Origin: Legionella hackeliae
GTDB lineage: Bacteria; Pseudomonadota; Gammaproteobacteria; Legionellales; Legionellaceae
Direction of reading: 5' to 3'
Assembly (NCBI RefSeq): GCF_000953655.1
Contig: NZ_LN681225.1
Location: 315,001 to 379,000, forward strand
DNA: 64,000 bases
A program made the position numbers and the translations under genes. Of this stretch, positions 24,834 through 35,000 are shown piece by piece. The notes under the pieces were generated by a model. That model was not told the origin of the DNA and made no database searches. It saw only the letters and a program-made list of their open reading frames with translations. Numbering within the stretch: the stretch's first letter is position 1; every line of letters starts with the position of its first letter.

Positions 24834-25490
24834 ATGGGACAGAAAGTAAACCCTATAGGTATCAGATTAGGTATCGTTCAAGATTGGAATTCCAAATGGT
24901 ATGCTAGTAAAAACTATGCTCAACTCCTCAATGAAGATATCAATCTACGTAAACATCTTAAGAAAAAGCTTATGGCAGCTGCGGTCAGTAAGATTCGTAT
25001 TGACCGACCAGCCAGTAATGCAGTTGTTACTATTCATACTGCTAGACCAGGTGTCATCATTGGAAAGAAAGGTGGTGGCATTGAAGCATTAAGAAGTGAA
25101 ATTGCTTCTAAGTTGGGTGTTCCAGTTCACTTGAACATCGAAGAAGTGCGTAAGCCAGAATTAGATTCAACTTTGGTCGCAGAAGGTATTGCTCAACAGC
25201 TAGAACAGCGTGTGATGTTTAGACGTGCTATGAAGAGAGCAGTAACTTCAGCAATGAAGGCTGGTGCAAAAGGAATTAAAATTTGTGTGAGTGGTAGACT
25301 TGGTGGTGCTGAAATTGCTCGAAGTGAATGGTACCGCGAAGGCCGAGTTCCTCTACATACTTTCCGTGCCGATGTTGATTATGGTACTGCCGAAGCAAAA
25401 ACAACCTATGGAATCATAGGTGTTAAAGTATGGATCTTCAAAGGGGAAGTGCTTCCTCAGAAGAATCGAAATACTGAAAGTGGTAAGTAA
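24834..25490 (+). CDS. rpsC: 30S ribosomal protein S3
   Basis: S3 lines the mRNA entry channel, 218 residues. It has a type II KH domain with [15 protein letters not shown], then a C-terminal domain containing [21 protein letters not shown]. It starts [13 protein letters not shown], the standard N-terminus, and lies between rplV and rplP as in other proteobacteria. Confidence 0.98.
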   Translation: MGQKVNPIGIRLGIVQDWNSKWYASKNYAQLLNEDINLRKHLKKKLMAAAVSKIRIDRPASNAVVTIHTARPGVIIGKKGGGIEALRSEIASKLGVPVHLNIEEVRKPELDSTLVAEGIAQQLEQRVMFRRAMKRAVTSAMKAGAKGIKICVSGRLGGAEIARSEWYREGRVPLHTFRADVDYGTAEAKTTYGIIGVKVWIFKGEVLPQKNRNTESGK

Positions 25491-25506
25491 GTGAGGAATT
25501 ACAATC

Positions 25507-25920
25507 ATGTTACAGCCAAAACGTACGAAATATCGTAAACAAATGAAAGGCCGCAACCGCGGTTTGGCTCAAAGAGGTTCTAAGGTTAGCTTTGGGGAGT
25601 TTGGATTAAAAGCTCTTGAAAGAGGGCGCTTGACTGCTCGACAGATCGAAGCTGCGCGACGTGCTATGACTCGTCATATTAAGCGTGGTGGAAAAATTTG
25701 GATTCGAGTTTTCCCAGATAAGCCAATTACTCAAAAGCCTCTTGAAGTCCGTCAAGGTAAAGGTAAAGGTAGTGTTGAATATTGGGTTGCTCAAATTCAA
25801 CCTGGTAAAGTTTTATTTGAAATGGAAGGTGTTAGCAGAGAATTGGCTATGGAAGCATTTGATTTAGCCAAGGCGAAGCTTCCTTTCAAAGTAATATTTG
25901 AAGAGCGCAAGGTGATGTGA
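25507..25920 (+). CDS. rplP: 50S ribosomal protein L16
   Basis: L16 contacts the A-site tRNA elbow, 137 residues. It has the standard start [19 protein letters not shown] and the central signature with [19 protein letters not shown]. Its TGA stop overlaps the rpmC ATG by one base. Confidence 0.98.
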   Translation: MLQPKRTKYRKQMKGRNRGLAQRGSKVSFGEFGLKALERGRLTARQIEAARRAMTRHIKRGGKIWIRVFPDKPITQKPLEVRQGKGKGSVEYWVAQIQPGKVLFEMEGVSRELAMEAFDLAKAKLPFKVIFEERKVM

Positions 25921-26123
25921 TGAAAGACATTAAAGAGTTAAGAGATTTAACAACCGATGAATTGCAGACCGAGCTACTCTCCCTTCGCAAAGAACAGTTT
26001 AACTTGCGCATGAAAAAAGCTAATGGCTCTTTAGATAAGACTCATCTTATTACTAAAGTTAGAAAATCTATTGCTCAAGTTAAAACAATTATGACTCAGA
26101 AGGTAGGAAAGCGTCATGACTAA
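25920..26123 (+). CDS. rpmC: 50S ribosomal protein L29
   Basis: Small helical tunnel-exit protein of 67 residues. It has the [19 protein letters not shown] core and is adjacent to L23 on the ribosome. The ATG at 25920 forms a TGATG junction with rplP; a GTG three bases earlier is less likely. It overlaps rpsQ by 8 bases. Confidence 0.96.
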   Translation: MKDIKELRDLTTDELQTELLSLRKEQFNLRMKKANGSLDKTHLITKVRKSIAQVKTIMTQKVGKRHD

Positions 26124-26370
26124 TAGTAGTGAAACCAACGCCAGAACCATCGTCGGAAAAGTCGTTAGCGATAAAATGCAAAAGACTATTGTTGTCATGG
26201 TTGAGCGTACAGTGAAACATCCGAAATACGGAAAAATCATGAAACGTAGAACTAAACTACATGCTCATGATGAAAATCAAATTGGTAAAATTGGAAATAT
26301 TGTAAGAATTCGCGAATCTCGACCACTCTCTAAAATGAAAAGTTGGGTATTAGTTGAAGTAATTTCCTGA
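26116..26370 (+). CDS. rpsQ: 30S ribosomal protein S17
   Basis: OB-fold primary 16S-binding protein, 84 residues. It has the signature [18 protein letters not shown] and [17 protein letters not shown]. It is the last gene of the S10 cluster; the 86-base gap after it carries the promoter of the spc genes. Confidence 0.97.
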   Translation: MTNSSETNARTIVGKVVSDKMQKTIVVMVERTVKHPKYGKIMKRRTKLHAHDENQIGKIGNIVRIRESRPLSKMKSWVLVEVIS

Positions 26371-26406
26371 TATTCATTTTGATTACTTTTAAATTACTAA
26401 GAGGCC

Positions 26407-26415
26407 TGATATAAT
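26407..26415 (+). promoter_or_regulatory. Extended -10 promoter of the spc operon
   Basis: TGATATAAT is a perfect extended -10 (TGnTATAAT), about 40 bases before rplN in the longest gap of the S10-spc region. No good -35 lies 17 bp upstream (TTTTAA), which extended -10 promoters tolerate. E. coli also has its spc promoter between rpsQ and rplN. Confidence 0.65.
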
Positions 26416-26456
26416 CAGCAGCCTTTTTCTGGTCGAATTTAGAGCTGGAGAATAAA

Positions 26457-26822
26457 ATGATACAAATGCAGACTGTGCTCGATGTTGCAGACAACAGCGG
26501 AGCGCGAAAAGTGATGTGTATCAAAGTGCTTGGTGGATCACATAGACGGTATGCCCGTATTGGTGATGTTATTAAAGTAAGCATTAAAGATGCAATACCA
26601 CGTAGCAAAGTAAAAAAAGGTGCAGTAATGAAAGCTGTCGTTGTTAGAACTAGTCAAGGCGTTCGTCGCGACGATGGTTCTCTCATTCGTTTTGATGGTA
26701 ATGCTGCTGTTCTTTTAAACAACCAAAATGAGCCTATAGGTACACGTATATTCGGCCCTGTAACTCGTGAGCTAAGAGAGCGGTTTATGAAAATCATTTC
26801 TCTTGCTGCTGAAGTATTGTGA
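26457..26822 (+). CDS. rplN: 50S ribosomal protein L14
   Basis: Intersubunit-face protein and docking point for the silencing factor RsfS, 121 residues. The family start [21 protein letters not shown] is followed by [20 protein letters not shown] and the C-terminal [21 protein letters not shown]. It is the first gene of the spc cluster, with its own promoter. Confidence 0.98.
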   Translation: MIQMQTVLDVADNSGARKVMCIKVLGGSHRRYARIGDVIKVSIKDAIPRSKVKKGAVMKAVVVRTSQGVRRDDGSLIRFDGNAAVLLNNQNEPIGTRIFGPVTRELRERFMKIISLAAEVL

Positions 26823-26834
26823 GAAGGATTAGTT

Positions 26835-27161
26835 ATGAAGCGTATTAGATCAGGCGATACAGTAATTATTATCGCCGGTAAGAGTAAAGGTCATGTAGGC
26901 AAGGTAACCAAAGTTTACGCTGATGGCGTTGTTGTAGAAGGCGGTAACATGATTAAAAAACATGTTAAGCCAAATCCACAATTGAACCAGCAAGGTGGAA
27001 TTATTTCACGCGAGGCACCTGTCCATGTATCAAATGTTGCCATGTACAATCCCGTATCTAAAAAAGCAGATAAAGTTGGATTTAAATACCTCGAAAAAGA
27101 TGGCAATAAATACAAAGTTCGTTATTTTAAATCAAATAACGAAATTATTGATCTTGTCTGA
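26835..27161 (+). CDS. rplX: 50S ribosomal protein L24
   Basis: Assembly-initiating large-subunit protein with an N-terminal KOW motif ([20 protein letters not shown]), 108 residues. The segment [20 protein letters not shown] is characteristic. It follows rplN by 12 bases. Confidence 0.97.
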   Translation: MKRIRSGDTVIIIAGKSKGHVGKVTKVYADGVVVEGGNMIKKHVKPNPQLNQQGGIISREAPVHVSNVAMYNPVSKKADKVGFKYLEKDGNKYKVRYFKSNNEIIDLV

Positions 27162-27174
27162 TTAGGTGACTGAA

Positions 27175-27726
27175 ATGGCTAGACTTAAAGATTTTTATAA
27201 AAAAGATGTAGTTCCAATGATGGTAAAACGATTTGGCTACAAAAGTGTAATGGAAGTTCCCAAGATTCTAAAAATAACTTTGAATATGGGAGTTGGTGAA
27301 GCGGTTGGTGATAAAAAGGTTATGAACCATGCGCTTGAGGATATGACTTTAATTGCTGGACAAAAACCTGTTGTCACTAAAGCTAAAAAGTCTTTGGCTG
27401 GGTTTAAAATTCGTGAAGGATGGCCGATTGGATGTAAAGTAACTCTGCGACGTGAGCGTATGTATGAGTTTCTAGACCGTCTAATTACTATTGCTCTCCC
27501 TCGAGTACGTGATTTTCGTGGATTAAACCCTAAGTCATTCGATGGTACAGGTAACTATAGTATGGGAATTCATGAACAATTGGTTTTCCCTGAAATTGAT
27601 TTTGACAAGACTGATGGCATCCGCGGTTTAGATATTTGTATCACTACAAGTGCAAAAACCAATGAAGAAGCGAAGGCCTTGTTAGAAGCGTTCAACCTGC
27701 CTTTGAAAGACAGAGATAAACACTAA
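27175..27726 (+). CDS. rplE: 50S ribosomal protein L5
   Basis: Central-protuberance protein that binds 5S rRNA and P-site tRNA, 183 residues. The start [12 protein letters not shown] at 27175 is chosen over an upstream GTG at 27166. Landmarks are [15 protein letters not shown] and [20 protein letters not shown]. Confidence 0.97.
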   Translation: MARLKDFYKKDVVPMMVKRFGYKSVMEVPKILKITLNMGVGEAVGDKKVMNHALEDMTLIAGQKPVVTKAKKSLAGFKIREGWPIGCKVTLRRERMYEFLDRLITIALPRVRDFRGLNPKSFDGTGNYSMGIHEQLVFPEIDFDKTDGIRGLDICITTSAKTNEEAKALLEAFNLPLKDRDKH

Positions 27727-27740
27727 AAAAGGGTAATACT

Positions 27741-28043
27741 GTGGCTAAAAAATCAATGCTCGCACGCGAACGTAAAAGAGCTAAACTTGTCGCGAAATAT
27801 AAAGAGCGTAGAAACGAATTAAAAGTTTTGATTAAGTCGTCTACTGATTTTGATGAAATTATGGAAGCACAGGCTAAATTGTCTAAGCTTCCGATTAATT
27901 CTAATCCAGTGCGACACAGCACTCGTTGCCAGCAATGTGGGCGGCCGCATGCGGTATATCGCAAATTTGGCCTTTGCAGGATTTGCTTAAGACAGCAGCT
28001 AATGACCGGTAATGTTACTGGTGGTCGCAAATCCAGCTGGTAA
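27741..28043 (+). CDS. rpsN: 30S ribosomal protein S14, zinc-binding long form
   Basis: Small-subunit head protein of 100 residues, the long S14 type. Unlike the cysteine-free long S14 of E. coli it has two CxxC pairs: [20 protein letters not shown]. This implies a bound zinc, a feature normally associated with the short S14 form. I recall the same in L. pneumophila. The start is GTG 27741. Confidence 0.96.
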   Translation: MAKKSMLARERKRAKLVAKYKERRNELKVLIKSSTDFDEIMEAQAKLSKLPINSNPVRHSTRCQQCGRPHAVYRKFGLCRICLRQQLMTGNVTGGRKSSW

Positions 28044-28066
28044 ATTTTATTCTATGGAGAACAACT

Positions 28067-28462
28067 GTGAGTATGCATGATCCTGTTGCTGACATGTTGA
28101 CTAGAATTCGTAATGGTCAGCAAGCTAAACATCAGAGCGTAACCCTGAATTCATCTAAGTTGAAAGAAGAAATAGCTAGGGTTTTAAAAGAAGAAGGTTA
28201 CATATTAGATTATAATGTGCAACTTCTTGAAAATAATATTAAATCTATTACGTTACAATTAAAGTACTATCATGGTAAACCTGTAATTGAGCGTATTTTG
28301 CGTATTAGTCGCCCTGGTTTAAGAGTTTATAAATCATTTAAAGATTTGCCTTCAATTCCTGGTTTTGGTGTTGCCATTCTTTCTACCTCAAAAGGGGTAA
28401 TGACTCATGTTGCAGCTAAAAGACAAGGTGTTGGTGGTGAAATTCTTTGTGAAGTGGCCTAA
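28067..28462 (+). CDS. rpsH: 30S ribosomal protein S8
   Basis: Primary 16S-binding protein of 131 residues; in E. coli it also represses the spc mRNA at rplE. It has the standard core ([20 protein letters not shown]) and C-terminal [20 protein letters not shown]. The start is GTG 28067 behind ATGGAGA; ATG 28073 is an alternative. Confidence 0.97.
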   Translation: MSMHDPVADMLTRIRNGQQAKHQSVTLNSSKLKEEIARVLKEEGYILDYNVQLLENNIKSITLQLKYYHGKPVIERILRISRPGLRVYKSFKDLPSIPGFGVAILSTSKGVMTHVAAKRQGVGGEILCEVA

Positions 28463-28479
28463 TACTTGAGAGGAATGAT

Positions 28480-29022
28480 ATGTCTAGAGTAGCAAAAGCC
28501 CCAATTAATTTGCCTGCAAACGTTGAGCTTACCATCGGAAAAGATACTTTAACCGTAAAGGGCCCAAAAGGTTCACTAGTTCAGCACTATAATAAGCTGG
28601 TAAATGTTAGCAAAAGTGAAGATAGCAATAATAAGATAGAGTTTAAACCTGCTTCTAACGATCCTAATGCTTGGGCACATGCAGGAACTGTCCGCGCTTT
28701 AGTAAATAATATGGTTAAAGGTGTAACCAACGGTTTTGATGTTACGTTAGAACTGGTAGGTGTAGGATATCGTGCTCAAGCTAATAATAAAGCAATTACT
28801 TTATCCTTAGGCTTTTCTCATCCAATAGAATACGCCTTGCCTCAAGGTGTTACTGCAGAAACGCCAAATAACACAACCATTATAATCCGTGGTATTGACA
28901 AACAATTGTTAGGGCAAGTTGCCTCTGAAATCCGTGGATTTAGACCACCTGAGCCTTATAAAGGCAAGGGCATTCGTTATGCTGGTGAAATTATTATTCG
29001 TAAAGAAGCCAAAAAGAAATAA
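28480..29022 (+). CDS. rplF: 50S ribosomal protein L6
   Basis: Factor-binding-site protein next to the sarcin-ricin loop, 180 residues. It is made of two similar domains and has the C-terminal signature PEPYKGKGIRYAGEIIIRKE. The N-terminus SRVAKAPINLPANVE is typical. It follows rpsH by 17 bases. Confidence 0.97.
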   Translation: MSRVAKAPINLPANVELTIGKDTLTVKGPKGSLVQHYNKLVNVSKSEDSNNKIEFKPASNDPNAWAHAGTVRALVNNMVKGVTNGFDVTLELVGVGYRAQANNKAITLSLGFSHPIEYALPQGVTAETPNNTTIIIRGIDKQLLGQVASEIRGFRPPEPYKGKGIRYAGEIIIRKEAKKK

Positions 29023-29032
29023 GGTGTAAGAG

Positions 29033-29395
29033 ATGAAGAATAAAGAGCAGGCCCGTATACGACGTGGTTTAAAGGCGAAAGCTATTCATCGCCGTAATCC
29101 CGAGAAAGCAAGACTTGTCGTGCATAGAAGTGGTACTCACATCTATTCTCAAATCGTTGTGCGTGGTGAAAAAGGTGACGTAGTCATTGTTTGTTCATCT
29201 ACGATGGATAAAGAGCTTAAGTCAAAGCTTTCAGGAACCAAAGTAGAGCAAGCCCAGCAAGTTGGTAAATTGTTAGGTGAACGAGCCAAGGCTAAAAATA
29301 TAGATGAAGTTTCTTTTGATCGTTCAGGTTTTAAATACCACGGTAGAGTGAAAGCTTTGGCCGATGGCGCTCGAGAAGCTGGGTTGAATTTTTAA
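29033..29395 (+). CDS. rplR: 50S ribosomal protein L18
   Basis: 5S rRNA-binding protein of 120 residues. It has a basic N-terminus (KNKEQARIRRGLKAKAIHRR) and the conserved RLVVHRSGTHIYSQIV core. The C-terminus ends in the family motif FDRSGFKYHGRVKALADGAREAGLNF-like segment. Confidence 0.97.
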   Translation: MKNKEQARIRRGLKAKAIHRRNPEKARLVVHRSGTHIYSQIVVRGEKGDVVIVCSSTMDKELKSKLSGTKVEQAQQVGKLLGERAKAKNIDEVSFDRSGFKYHGRVKALADGAREAGLNF

Positions 29396-29404
29396 GGAAC
29401 GGTT

Positions 29405-29914
29405 ATGGCAGCATTTGATGAAATTCAAAAGAGTGACGGATACCAAGAAAAATTAGTATCTGTAACACGTACAGCCAAAGTAGTAAAAGGTGGTCGTGTT
29501 TTTGGCTTTGCCGTGCTAGTAGTAGTTGGTGATGGTAAAGGTAAAGTTGGGTTTGGTCGTGGTAAAGCTAGAGAAGTGCCGATTGCAATTCAAAAGGCAA
29601 TGGATCAAGCAAGAAAGAATATGACTTATATTCCTTTAGCAGGTACTACCATTCATCACGAAATTACTTGGAACTACGGCGCTTCAAAAGTATTTATGAA
29701 ACCTGCGAGTGAAGGTACAGGAATTATTGCTGGCGGTGCTATGCGAGCTGTGCTTGAAGTATTGGGCGTTCAAAATATTTTGGCGAAAAGTATTGGTTCT
29801 ACCAACCCAAGCAATATTGTGCGTGCCACAATTAATGCGCTTACTAACATCGGAACTCCTGATTATGTAGCAGCTAAGCGTGGTAAAACAGTTGCAGAAG
29901 TAATGGCGGAATAA
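29405..29914 (+). CDS. rpsE: 30S ribosomal protein S5
   Basis: S5 works at the mRNA entry site and in decoding fidelity, 169 residues. It has a double-stranded-RNA-binding-like N-terminal domain ([20 protein letters not shown]) and the C-terminal [19 protein letters not shown]. The ribosome site AAGGAACGG precedes ATG 29405. Confidence 0.98.
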   Translation: MAAFDEIQKSDGYQEKLVSVTRTAKVVKGGRVFGFAVLVVVGDGKGKVGFGRGKAREVPIAIQKAMDQARKNMTYIPLAGTTIHHEITWNYGASKVFMKPASEGTGIIAGGAMRAVLEVLGVQNILAKSIGSTNPSNIVRATINALTNIGTPDYVAAKRGKTVAEVMAE

Positions 29915-29916
29915 TA

Positions 29917-30102
29917 ATGAGCAAAAAAATCAAAATTACTTTGGTGAAGAGCGTCATTGGACGTAAGCCAAAGCACATTGAAATAGTTAAACAACTTGGC
30001 TTAGGCAAGTTAAACAGCAGTGTAGTTCAACAAGACAATCCTGCAATAAGAGGATTGGTTAATATTGTTAATTACCTGGTGCAAGTTGAGGAGTGTGCAT
30101 AA
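29917..30102 (+). CDS. rpmD: 50S ribosomal protein L30
   Basis: Small large-subunit protein of 61 residues with the core [21 protein letters not shown]. It lies 2 bases after rpsE, and its TAA stop overlaps the rplO ATG by one base. Tight packing suggests translational coupling. Confidence 0.96.
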   Translation: MSKKIKITLVKSVIGRKPKHIEIVKQLGLGKLNSSVVQQDNPAIRGLVNIVNYLVQVEECA

Positions 30103-30536
30103 TGAATTTGAATACACTATCTCCAGATCCCGGTTCACGTCCAGGAAAAAAGCGCCTTGGTAGAGGAATTGGTTCTGGTTTAGGTAAAACTTGTGGTAAA
30201 GGGCATAAAGGTCAAAAGGCTCGCGCAGGTGGATTCCATAAAATTAATTTCGAAGGCGGGCAAATGCCAATTCAACGTCGTCTTCCTAAAATGGGTTTTA
30301 AATCACGAACTGCACGTACTGTTGATCAAATTACCTTGGGTGAATTGGCAACAATAAAAGCAGAAAGTATTGATCTTCAAGCATTGAAAGATTCTGGTTT
30401 GATTAATAAGTCCATTAAAGAAGTGAAGGTTATTCTTTCTGGCGAAATTAATGCTCCTCTGAAATTAAAGGGCTTGCGTGTAACTAAAGGTGCACGTGCA
30501 GCAATTGAACAGGCTGGCGGCAGTATTGAAGAGTGA
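30102..30536 (+). CDS. rplO: 50S ribosomal protein L15
   Basis: Late-assembly large-subunit protein of 144 residues. The Gly/Lys-rich N-terminus is typical: [28 protein letters not shown] split over residues 14 to 42. The ATG at 30102 is chosen over a GTG at 30093 inside rpmD. Its stop lies 2 bases before the secY ATG. Confidence 0.97.
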   Translation: MNLNTLSPDPGSRPGKKRLGRGIGSGLGKTCGKGHKGQKARAGGFHKINFEGGQMPIQRRLPKMGFKSRTARTVDQITLGELATIKAESIDLQALKDSGLINKSIKEVKVILSGEINAPLKLKGLRVTKGARAAIEQAGGSIEE

Positions 30537-30538
30537 CT

Positions 30539-31867
30539 ATGAATAACCAGAGGCAAACATCAGGCCAATCCCGCGGTGGATTGGCGGAACTAAAATCAAG
30601 GTTGTTATTTGTCATAATAGGCATATTAGTCTATCGTTTAGGCGCACATATTCCTGTTCCTGGTTTAGATCCACAGAAATTGGCTAATTTTTTTGGCGAG
30701 CAGCAAAATACTATATTTGGCTTGTTCAATATGTTTTCTGGTGGCGCTTTATCACGGGTAACTGTTTTTGCAATTGGAATCATGCCCTATATTTCTGCAT
30801 CTATTATTATTCAATTATTTTCTGTTGTTTCTCCAAAATTGGAGCAATTGAAAAAAGAAGGTGAATCTGGACGCAGAAAAATTAACCAGTATACTCGCTA
30901 CTTGACGCTGATCCTCGCTATTTTTCAATCTTTAGGTATGGCAAGATGGCTTGCAGGACAGCAAATAGCTTTGCATGCTGACATATTCTTTTACTTTACC
31001 GCTGTTGTTACTCTGGTTACAGGAACAATGTTCCTCATGTGGCTTGGAGAGCAAATTACTGAAAAGGGCGTTGGTAATGGGATATCCCTGATTATATTTT
31101 CAGGAATAGTTTCCAGTATGCCTCATGCAATTGCATCTGTATTTCAGCAAGTAAAAGAAGGCCAAATGCAAGCTCTCACCCTATTATTAGTAGGTGTGAT
31201 TGTAGTATTGGTTACTGGTTTTGTTGTTTTTATGGAAAGAGCGCAGCGCCGCATAAGAGTTAATTATGCTCAGCGTACACACGGCCGAAAAGTCTATGCA
31301 GCTCAAACTAGCCATTTACCTTTAAAAATTAATATGTCAGGGGTAATACCGCCAATTTTTGCATCAAGCATTATATTATTGCCGGCGACTCTGGCACAGT
31401 TTTTTGCCAAAGGTAAAGGGATGGATTGGTTAGCTGATATTGGTATGGCACTTTCTCCAGGGCAACCACTTTATTTAATTATTTATGCCATTGCAATTTT
31501 GTTCTTTGCTTTCTTTTATGCGGCCTTAGTGTTTAATCCTAAAGATACCGCTGATAATTTGAAGAAATCGGGGGCTTATATTCCTGGTATTCGTCCCGGT
31601 GAGCAAACGACTCGTTATATTGATTCGGTTATGACACGCCTAACTTTGGTTGGTGCTATATACTTAGTGTTAGTGTGCTTGTTACCGCAGATTTTAATGT
31701 ATACCTGGCATGTGCCTTTTTATTTTGGTGGAACTTCGCTGTTAATCATTGTTGTTGTTATTATGGATTTTGTTGCTCAAGTGCAAGCGCATCTTATGAC
31801 TCAACAATATGATTCGTTGATGAAAAAAGCCAATTTTAGAGGGACCAAGTTGCCTGGTCTTTTATGA
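30539..31867 (+). CDS. secY: Preprotein translocase subunit SecY
   Basis: Channel-forming subunit of the SecYEG translocon, 442 residues from ATG 30539. Ten hydrophobic segments can be read. Family landmarks are [14 protein letters not shown] in the first loop, [14 protein letters not shown] near residues 80-95, and a C-terminal cytosolic loop with [11 protein letters not shown]. It lies in the spc operon between rplO and rpmJ, the standard place. Its partner SecE is at 5339. Confidence 0.98.
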   Translation: MNNQRQTSGQSRGGLAELKSRLLFVIIGILVYRLGAHIPVPGLDPQKLANFFGEQQNTIFGLFNMFSGGALSRVTVFAIGIMPYISASIIIQLFSVVSPKLEQLKKEGESGRRKINQYTRYLTLILAIFQSLGMARWLAGQQIALHADIFFYFTAVVTLVTGTMFLMWLGEQITEKGVGNGISLIIFSGIVSSMPHAIASVFQQVKEGQMQALTLLLVGVIVVLVTGFVVFMERAQRRIRVNYAQRTHGRKVYAAQTSHLPLKINMSGVIPPIFASSIILLPATLAQFFAKGKGMDWLADIGMALSPGQPLYLIIYAIAILFFAFFYAALVFNPKDTADNLKKSGAYIPGIRPGEQTTRYIDSVMTRLTLVGAIYLVLVCLLPQILMYTWHVPFYFGGTSLLIIVVVIMDFVAQVQAHLMTQQYDSLMKKANFRGTKLPGLL

Positions 31868-31885
31868 TTATTATCGGAGTTTTTA

Positions 31886-31999
31886 ATGAAAGTTAGAGCA
31901 TCAGTAAAACGACTCTGTCGTAACTGTAAAATTATTAAGCGTAATGGAACTATTCGCGTTATATGCAAAGATGCACGGCATAAGCAAAAGCAAGGATAA
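31886..31999 (+). CDS. rpmJ: 50S ribosomal protein L36
   Basis: A 37-residue zinc-ribbon protein. The translated frame reads [14 protein letters not shown] followed by basic residues. The zinc ligands are Cys11, Cys14, Cys27 and His32, so this is the zinc-binding form. The ribosome site CGGAG lies 9 bases upstream of the ATG. It sits between secY and rpsM, as in most bacteria. Confidence 0.95.
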   Translation: MKVRASVKRLCRNCKIIKRNGTIRVICKDARHKQKQG

Positions 32000-32010
32000 A
32001 ATCCTTGCTT
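31988..32010 (+). terminator. Hairpin at the rpmJ stop
   Basis: A 10-bp inverted repeat AAGCAAGGAT/ATCCTTGCTT overlaps the rpmJ stop codon and is followed by GATTTTAG. The T-run is weak, so it may act as an attenuator between the spc and alpha clusters rather than a full terminator. Confidence 0.45.
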
Positions 32011-32082
32011 GATTTTAGTTCATTATAATAGTATTCTTCTGTCCCTTTCTGACAGAGCAAAAAATAACGTTCGGAGAGACTA

Positions 32083-32439
32083 ATGGCTCGTATTGCAGGT
32101 GTTAACATACCGGATCACAAACATATCGTGATAGCCCTTACATCGATTTATGGAATTGGCAAGACAACAGCAATTAAATTATGTGAAGCTGTAGGTATTG
32201 AGACAGCAACAAAGGTATCTCAATTATCTGAAGAAAAACTCGAAGCTTTGCGTACTGAGATTGCTAAAATGACCGTTGAGGGAGATTTACGCCGTGCGAT
32301 TAATATGAATATTAAGCGCCTCATGGATCTTGGTTGCTATCGCGGTCTTCGTCACCGTCGTGGCTTGCCATTGCGTGGACAACGTACAAAGACTAATGCG
32401 CGTACGCGTAAAGGTCGACGTAAAGCTAGCAATATCTAA
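32083..32439 (+). CDS. rpsM: 30S ribosomal protein S13
   Basis: Head protein that bridges to the large subunit, 118 residues. It has a helix-two-turn-helix core ([20 protein letters not shown]) and the C-terminal [18 protein letters not shown] tail that reaches P-site tRNA. It opens the alpha cluster after an 83-base gap; the ribosome site is CGGAGAG. Confidence 0.97.
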   Translation: MARIAGVNIPDHKHIVIALTSIYGIGKTTAIKLCEAVGIETATKVSQLSEEKLEALRTEIAKMTVEGDLRRAINMNIKRLMDLGCYRGLRHRRGLPLRGQRTKTNARTRKGRRKASNI

Positions 32440-32458
32440 TTATATGTAGGAAAACAAG

Positions 32459-32851
32459 ATGAATAAGGCAAAGCAGCAAAAATCAAGAAAGAAGGTAAAG
32501 CGAATAGTATCTGATGGTATTGTACATGTTCACGCTTCTTTTAATAATACCATCGTTACTTTCACTGACCGCCAAGGTAATGCATTATGCTGGGCTACTG
32601 CCGGTGGTTCTGGTTTCCGTGGTTCAAGAAAAAGTACCCCTTATGCGGCGCAGGTTGCTACTGAAAGAGCAGCTGTTGTTGCAAAAGAATACGGTGTGAA
32701 ATCTGTAGCAGTATTAATTGATGGTCCTGGACCAGGTCGTGAATCTACCATTCGCGAGCTGATCGCACAGGATTTTAAAATTGTAGAAATAACCGATGTA
32801 ACTGGCATACCTCATAATGGATGTAAGCCACCTAAAAAACGTCGTGTATAA
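32459..32851 (+). CDS. rpsK: 30S ribosomal protein S11
   Basis: Platform protein of 130 residues contacting mRNA near the E site. It has the signature [20 protein letters not shown] and [16 protein letters not shown], and ends with the conserved [12 protein letters not shown]. It lies between rpsM and rpsD in the alpha cluster. Confidence 0.98.
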   Translation: MNKAKQQKSRKKVKRIVSDGIVHVHASFNNTIVTFTDRQGNALCWATAGGSGFRGSRKSTPYAAQVATERAAVVAKEYGVKSVAVLIDGPGPGRESTIRELIAQDFKIVEITDVTGIPHNGCKPPKKRRV

Positions 32852-32866
32852 GTTCAGGAGTTTTTA

Positions 32867-33487
32867 ATGGCTAGATACCTTGGTCCAAAATGTAAGTTGT
32901 CACGCAGAGAGGGCACTGATTTATTCTTAAAGAGTGGTGTTCGAGACCATAAATCAAAGTGTAAATCTGAAAAGCTTCCAGGTCAGCATGGTGCTAACAA
33001 GCCTCGTCTAAGTGACTATGGTGTTCAGTTGCGCGAAAAGCAAAAAATTAGACGTCTCTATGGGGTTCTTGAAAAGCAATTCCATAATTATTATAAGAAA
33101 GCCGCTAGACAACCAGGGTCTACTGGTGAGAATTTAATGGTTCTTCTAGAAAGACGTCTTGATAATGTTGTTTACAGAATGGGATTTGCCAGTACTCGTG
33201 CAGAAGCTAGACAATTAGTTGCTCATAAAGCAGTATTGGTTAATGATGGAGTTGTAAATATTCCATCTTATTTAGTGAAGCCAGGCGATGTTGTTTCAAT
33301 TCGTCAAAAAGCAAAAGGTCAAGGCCGAATTCAAGCTGCTGTTGCACTTTCTGAGCAACGTGCCTCTTGTGATTGGTTAACTGTTGATGCAAGTACTTTT
33401 AAAGGTACTTTTACATCTTCGCCTACACTGAATGATTTATCATCCTATTATAACGTTAATTTAGTTGTAGAACTTTACTCTAAGTAA
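32867..33487 (+). CDS. rpsD: 30S ribosomal protein S4
   Basis: Primary 16S-binding protein; in E. coli it represses the alpha operon through a pseudoknot upstream of rpsM. It has 206 residues, the N-terminal [19 protein letters not shown], and an S4 RNA-binding domain ([20 protein letters not shown]). No pseudoknot could be shown by eye in the 83 bases before rpsM. Confidence 0.98.
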   Translation: MARYLGPKCKLSRREGTDLFLKSGVRDHKSKCKSEKLPGQHGANKPRLSDYGVQLREKQKIRRLYGVLEKQFHNYYKKAARQPGSTGENLMVLLERRLDNVVYRMGFASTRAEARQLVAHKAVLVNDGVVNIPSYLVKPGDVVSIRQKAKGQGRIQAAVALSEQRASCDWLTVDASTFKGTFTSSPTLNDLSSYYNVNLVVELYSK

Positions 33488-33505
33488 GCTCGGGAGACAA
33501 ACCGA

Positions 33506-34492
33506 ATGGACATACATGAAATGATGACGCCATCTGTGCTTAAAGTAGATGCTAAGTCGCCTTACCACTCACGCGTTGTTCTTGAGCCTTTAGAGCGTGG
33601 ATACGGTCATACCCTAGGTAATGCGTTAAGACGTATTCTCTTATCATCTATGCCAGGTTATGCAATTACCGAAGTAGCTATTGATGGTGTGTTGCATGAA
33701 TACAGCACAATTGAGGGTGTACAAGAAGATGTAGTAGATATCCTCTTAAACTTGAAACAGGTTGCTATCAAGCTTACTACCGGAAAAGAAGCAGTTTTAA
33801 CCTTAAGTAAGCAAGGTCCATGTCAGGTTACTGCAGGTGATATTCAATTGACTCATGGCCAGGAAATTGTTAATCCTGAATTGGTCATTGCCACGTTGAA
33901 TGAAAACGGCAAGTTGAATATGACTTTAAAGGTAGAAAAGGGTGTTGGGTTCCATTCAACAGATTCTTTCATCAGAAGTTTTGATGAAGAAATTGAACAA
34001 AAATCTGTTGGAAAATTAAAACTCGACAATACTTTTTCACCTGTCAAAAAAGTTGCCTATTTTGTTGATAGTGCTCGGGTAGAAAATCGAACAGACTTGG
34101 ACAAGTTAACTATTGATTTAGAGACTGATGGTACGCTTGATCCAGAAGAAGCGATCCGTATTTCTGCCTCTATTTTGCAGCGTCAGCTACATGCCTTTGT
34201 TGACATGAAGTTTGAAGAGTCACGTGCTGATAATAAAGAGCGAAATGATTTTGATCCTATTTTGCTAAGACCTGTTGACGATTTAGAACTTACCGTTCGA
34301 TCTGCAAACTGTCTAAAAGCAGAAAACATTTATTATATTGGTGATCTGGTTCAAAAGACTGAAAATGAATTGTTAAAGACACCAAATCTAGGTAAAAAAT
34401 CTCTCACCGAAATTAAAGACGTACTTGCTTCACGCTCTTTATCTTTGGGAATGAAGCTTGAGAATTGGCCGCCAGCAAATCTTGGCGAGTAA
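33506..34492 (+). CDS. rpoA: DNA-directed RNA polymerase subunit alpha
   Basis: The 328-residue alpha subunit nucleates polymerase assembly and contacts UP elements and activators. The N-terminal domain (about 1-235) has [21 protein letters not shown] linker is followed by the C-terminal domain (about 250-328) with [20 protein letters not shown] and [13 protein letters not shown]. It lies between rpsD and rplQ, the universal proteobacterial place. Confidence 0.99.
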   Translation: MDIHEMMTPSVLKVDAKSPYHSRVVLEPLERGYGHTLGNALRRILLSSMPGYAITEVAIDGVLHEYSTIEGVQEDVVDILLNLKQVAIKLTTGKEAVLTLSKQGPCQVTAGDIQLTHGQEIVNPELVIATLNENGKLNMTLKVEKGVGFHSTDSFIRSFDEEIEQKSVGKLKLDNTFSPVKKVAYFVDSARVENRTDLDKLTIDLETDGTLDPEEAIRISASILQRQLHAFVDMKFEESRADNKERNDFDPILLRPVDDLELTVRSANCLKAENIYYIGDLVQKTENELLKTPNLGKKSLTEIKDVLASRSLSLGMKLENWPPANLGE

Positions 34493-34508
34493 TATTTAGG
34501 AGTTTGTC

Positions 34509-34889
34509 ATGCGTCACCGTAATTCAGGCCGTAGTTTTAGCCGTACAAGTAGCCATAGAAAAGCAATGTTTTCAAATATGTGTACATCGCTTATTGAGCA
34601 TGAATTAATTAAAACAACATTGCCAAAAGCTAAAGAGCTACGTCGCTACATTGAGCCTTTGATCACTGTTAGTAAGAAAGATTCTGTCGCCACAAGACGC
34701 TATGTATTTGATAGATTGCGTTCCAAAAGTGCTGTAGGTAAATTATTTACCACTTTAGGCCCACGCTATGTCGAGCGTCCAGGTGGTTATGTTAGAGTCT
34801 TAAAATGCGGTTATCGTCCCGGAGACAATGCTCCTATGGCGATCGTTGAATTGGTCGACAGGCCTGTAGAAGAAGCTACTGAAGAGTAA
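34509..34889 (+). CDS. rplQ: 50S ribosomal protein L17
   Basis: Tunnel-exit large-subunit protein of 126 residues. It starts [20 protein letters not shown] and has the family segment [14 protein letters not shown]. It is the last gene of the ribosomal superblock and is followed 16 bases later by a strong terminator. Confidence 0.98.
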   Translation: MRHRNSGRSFSRTSSHRKAMFSNMCTSLIEHELIKTTLPKAKELRRYIEPLITVSKKDSVATRRYVFDRLRSKSAVGKLFTTLGPRYVERPGGYVRVLKCGYRPGDNAPMAIVELVDRPVEEATEE

Positions 34890-34905
34890 TCTTTGTCGCT
34901 AAAAG

Positions 34906-34929
34906 ACCCGCTGATGCGGGTTTTTTTTT
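34906..34929 (+). terminator. Intrinsic terminator after rplQ
   Basis: Stem ACCCGC/GCGGGT with TGAT loop is followed by nine T. This textbook terminator closes the + strand superblock. Confidence 0.92.
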
Positions 34930-35000
34930 ATCTTGGCACGAATTTGTGAGGCAATATTCGCGTCGTTCTAATGGAATTGTAAACGCGACAAGAGATGCAA

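Noticed and set aside
32011..32082. Alpha-operon promoter (TATAAT at 32024) and S4 pseudoknot
   Set aside because: The -10 lacks both a -35 and an extended TG, and no pseudoknot could be drawn with confidence.
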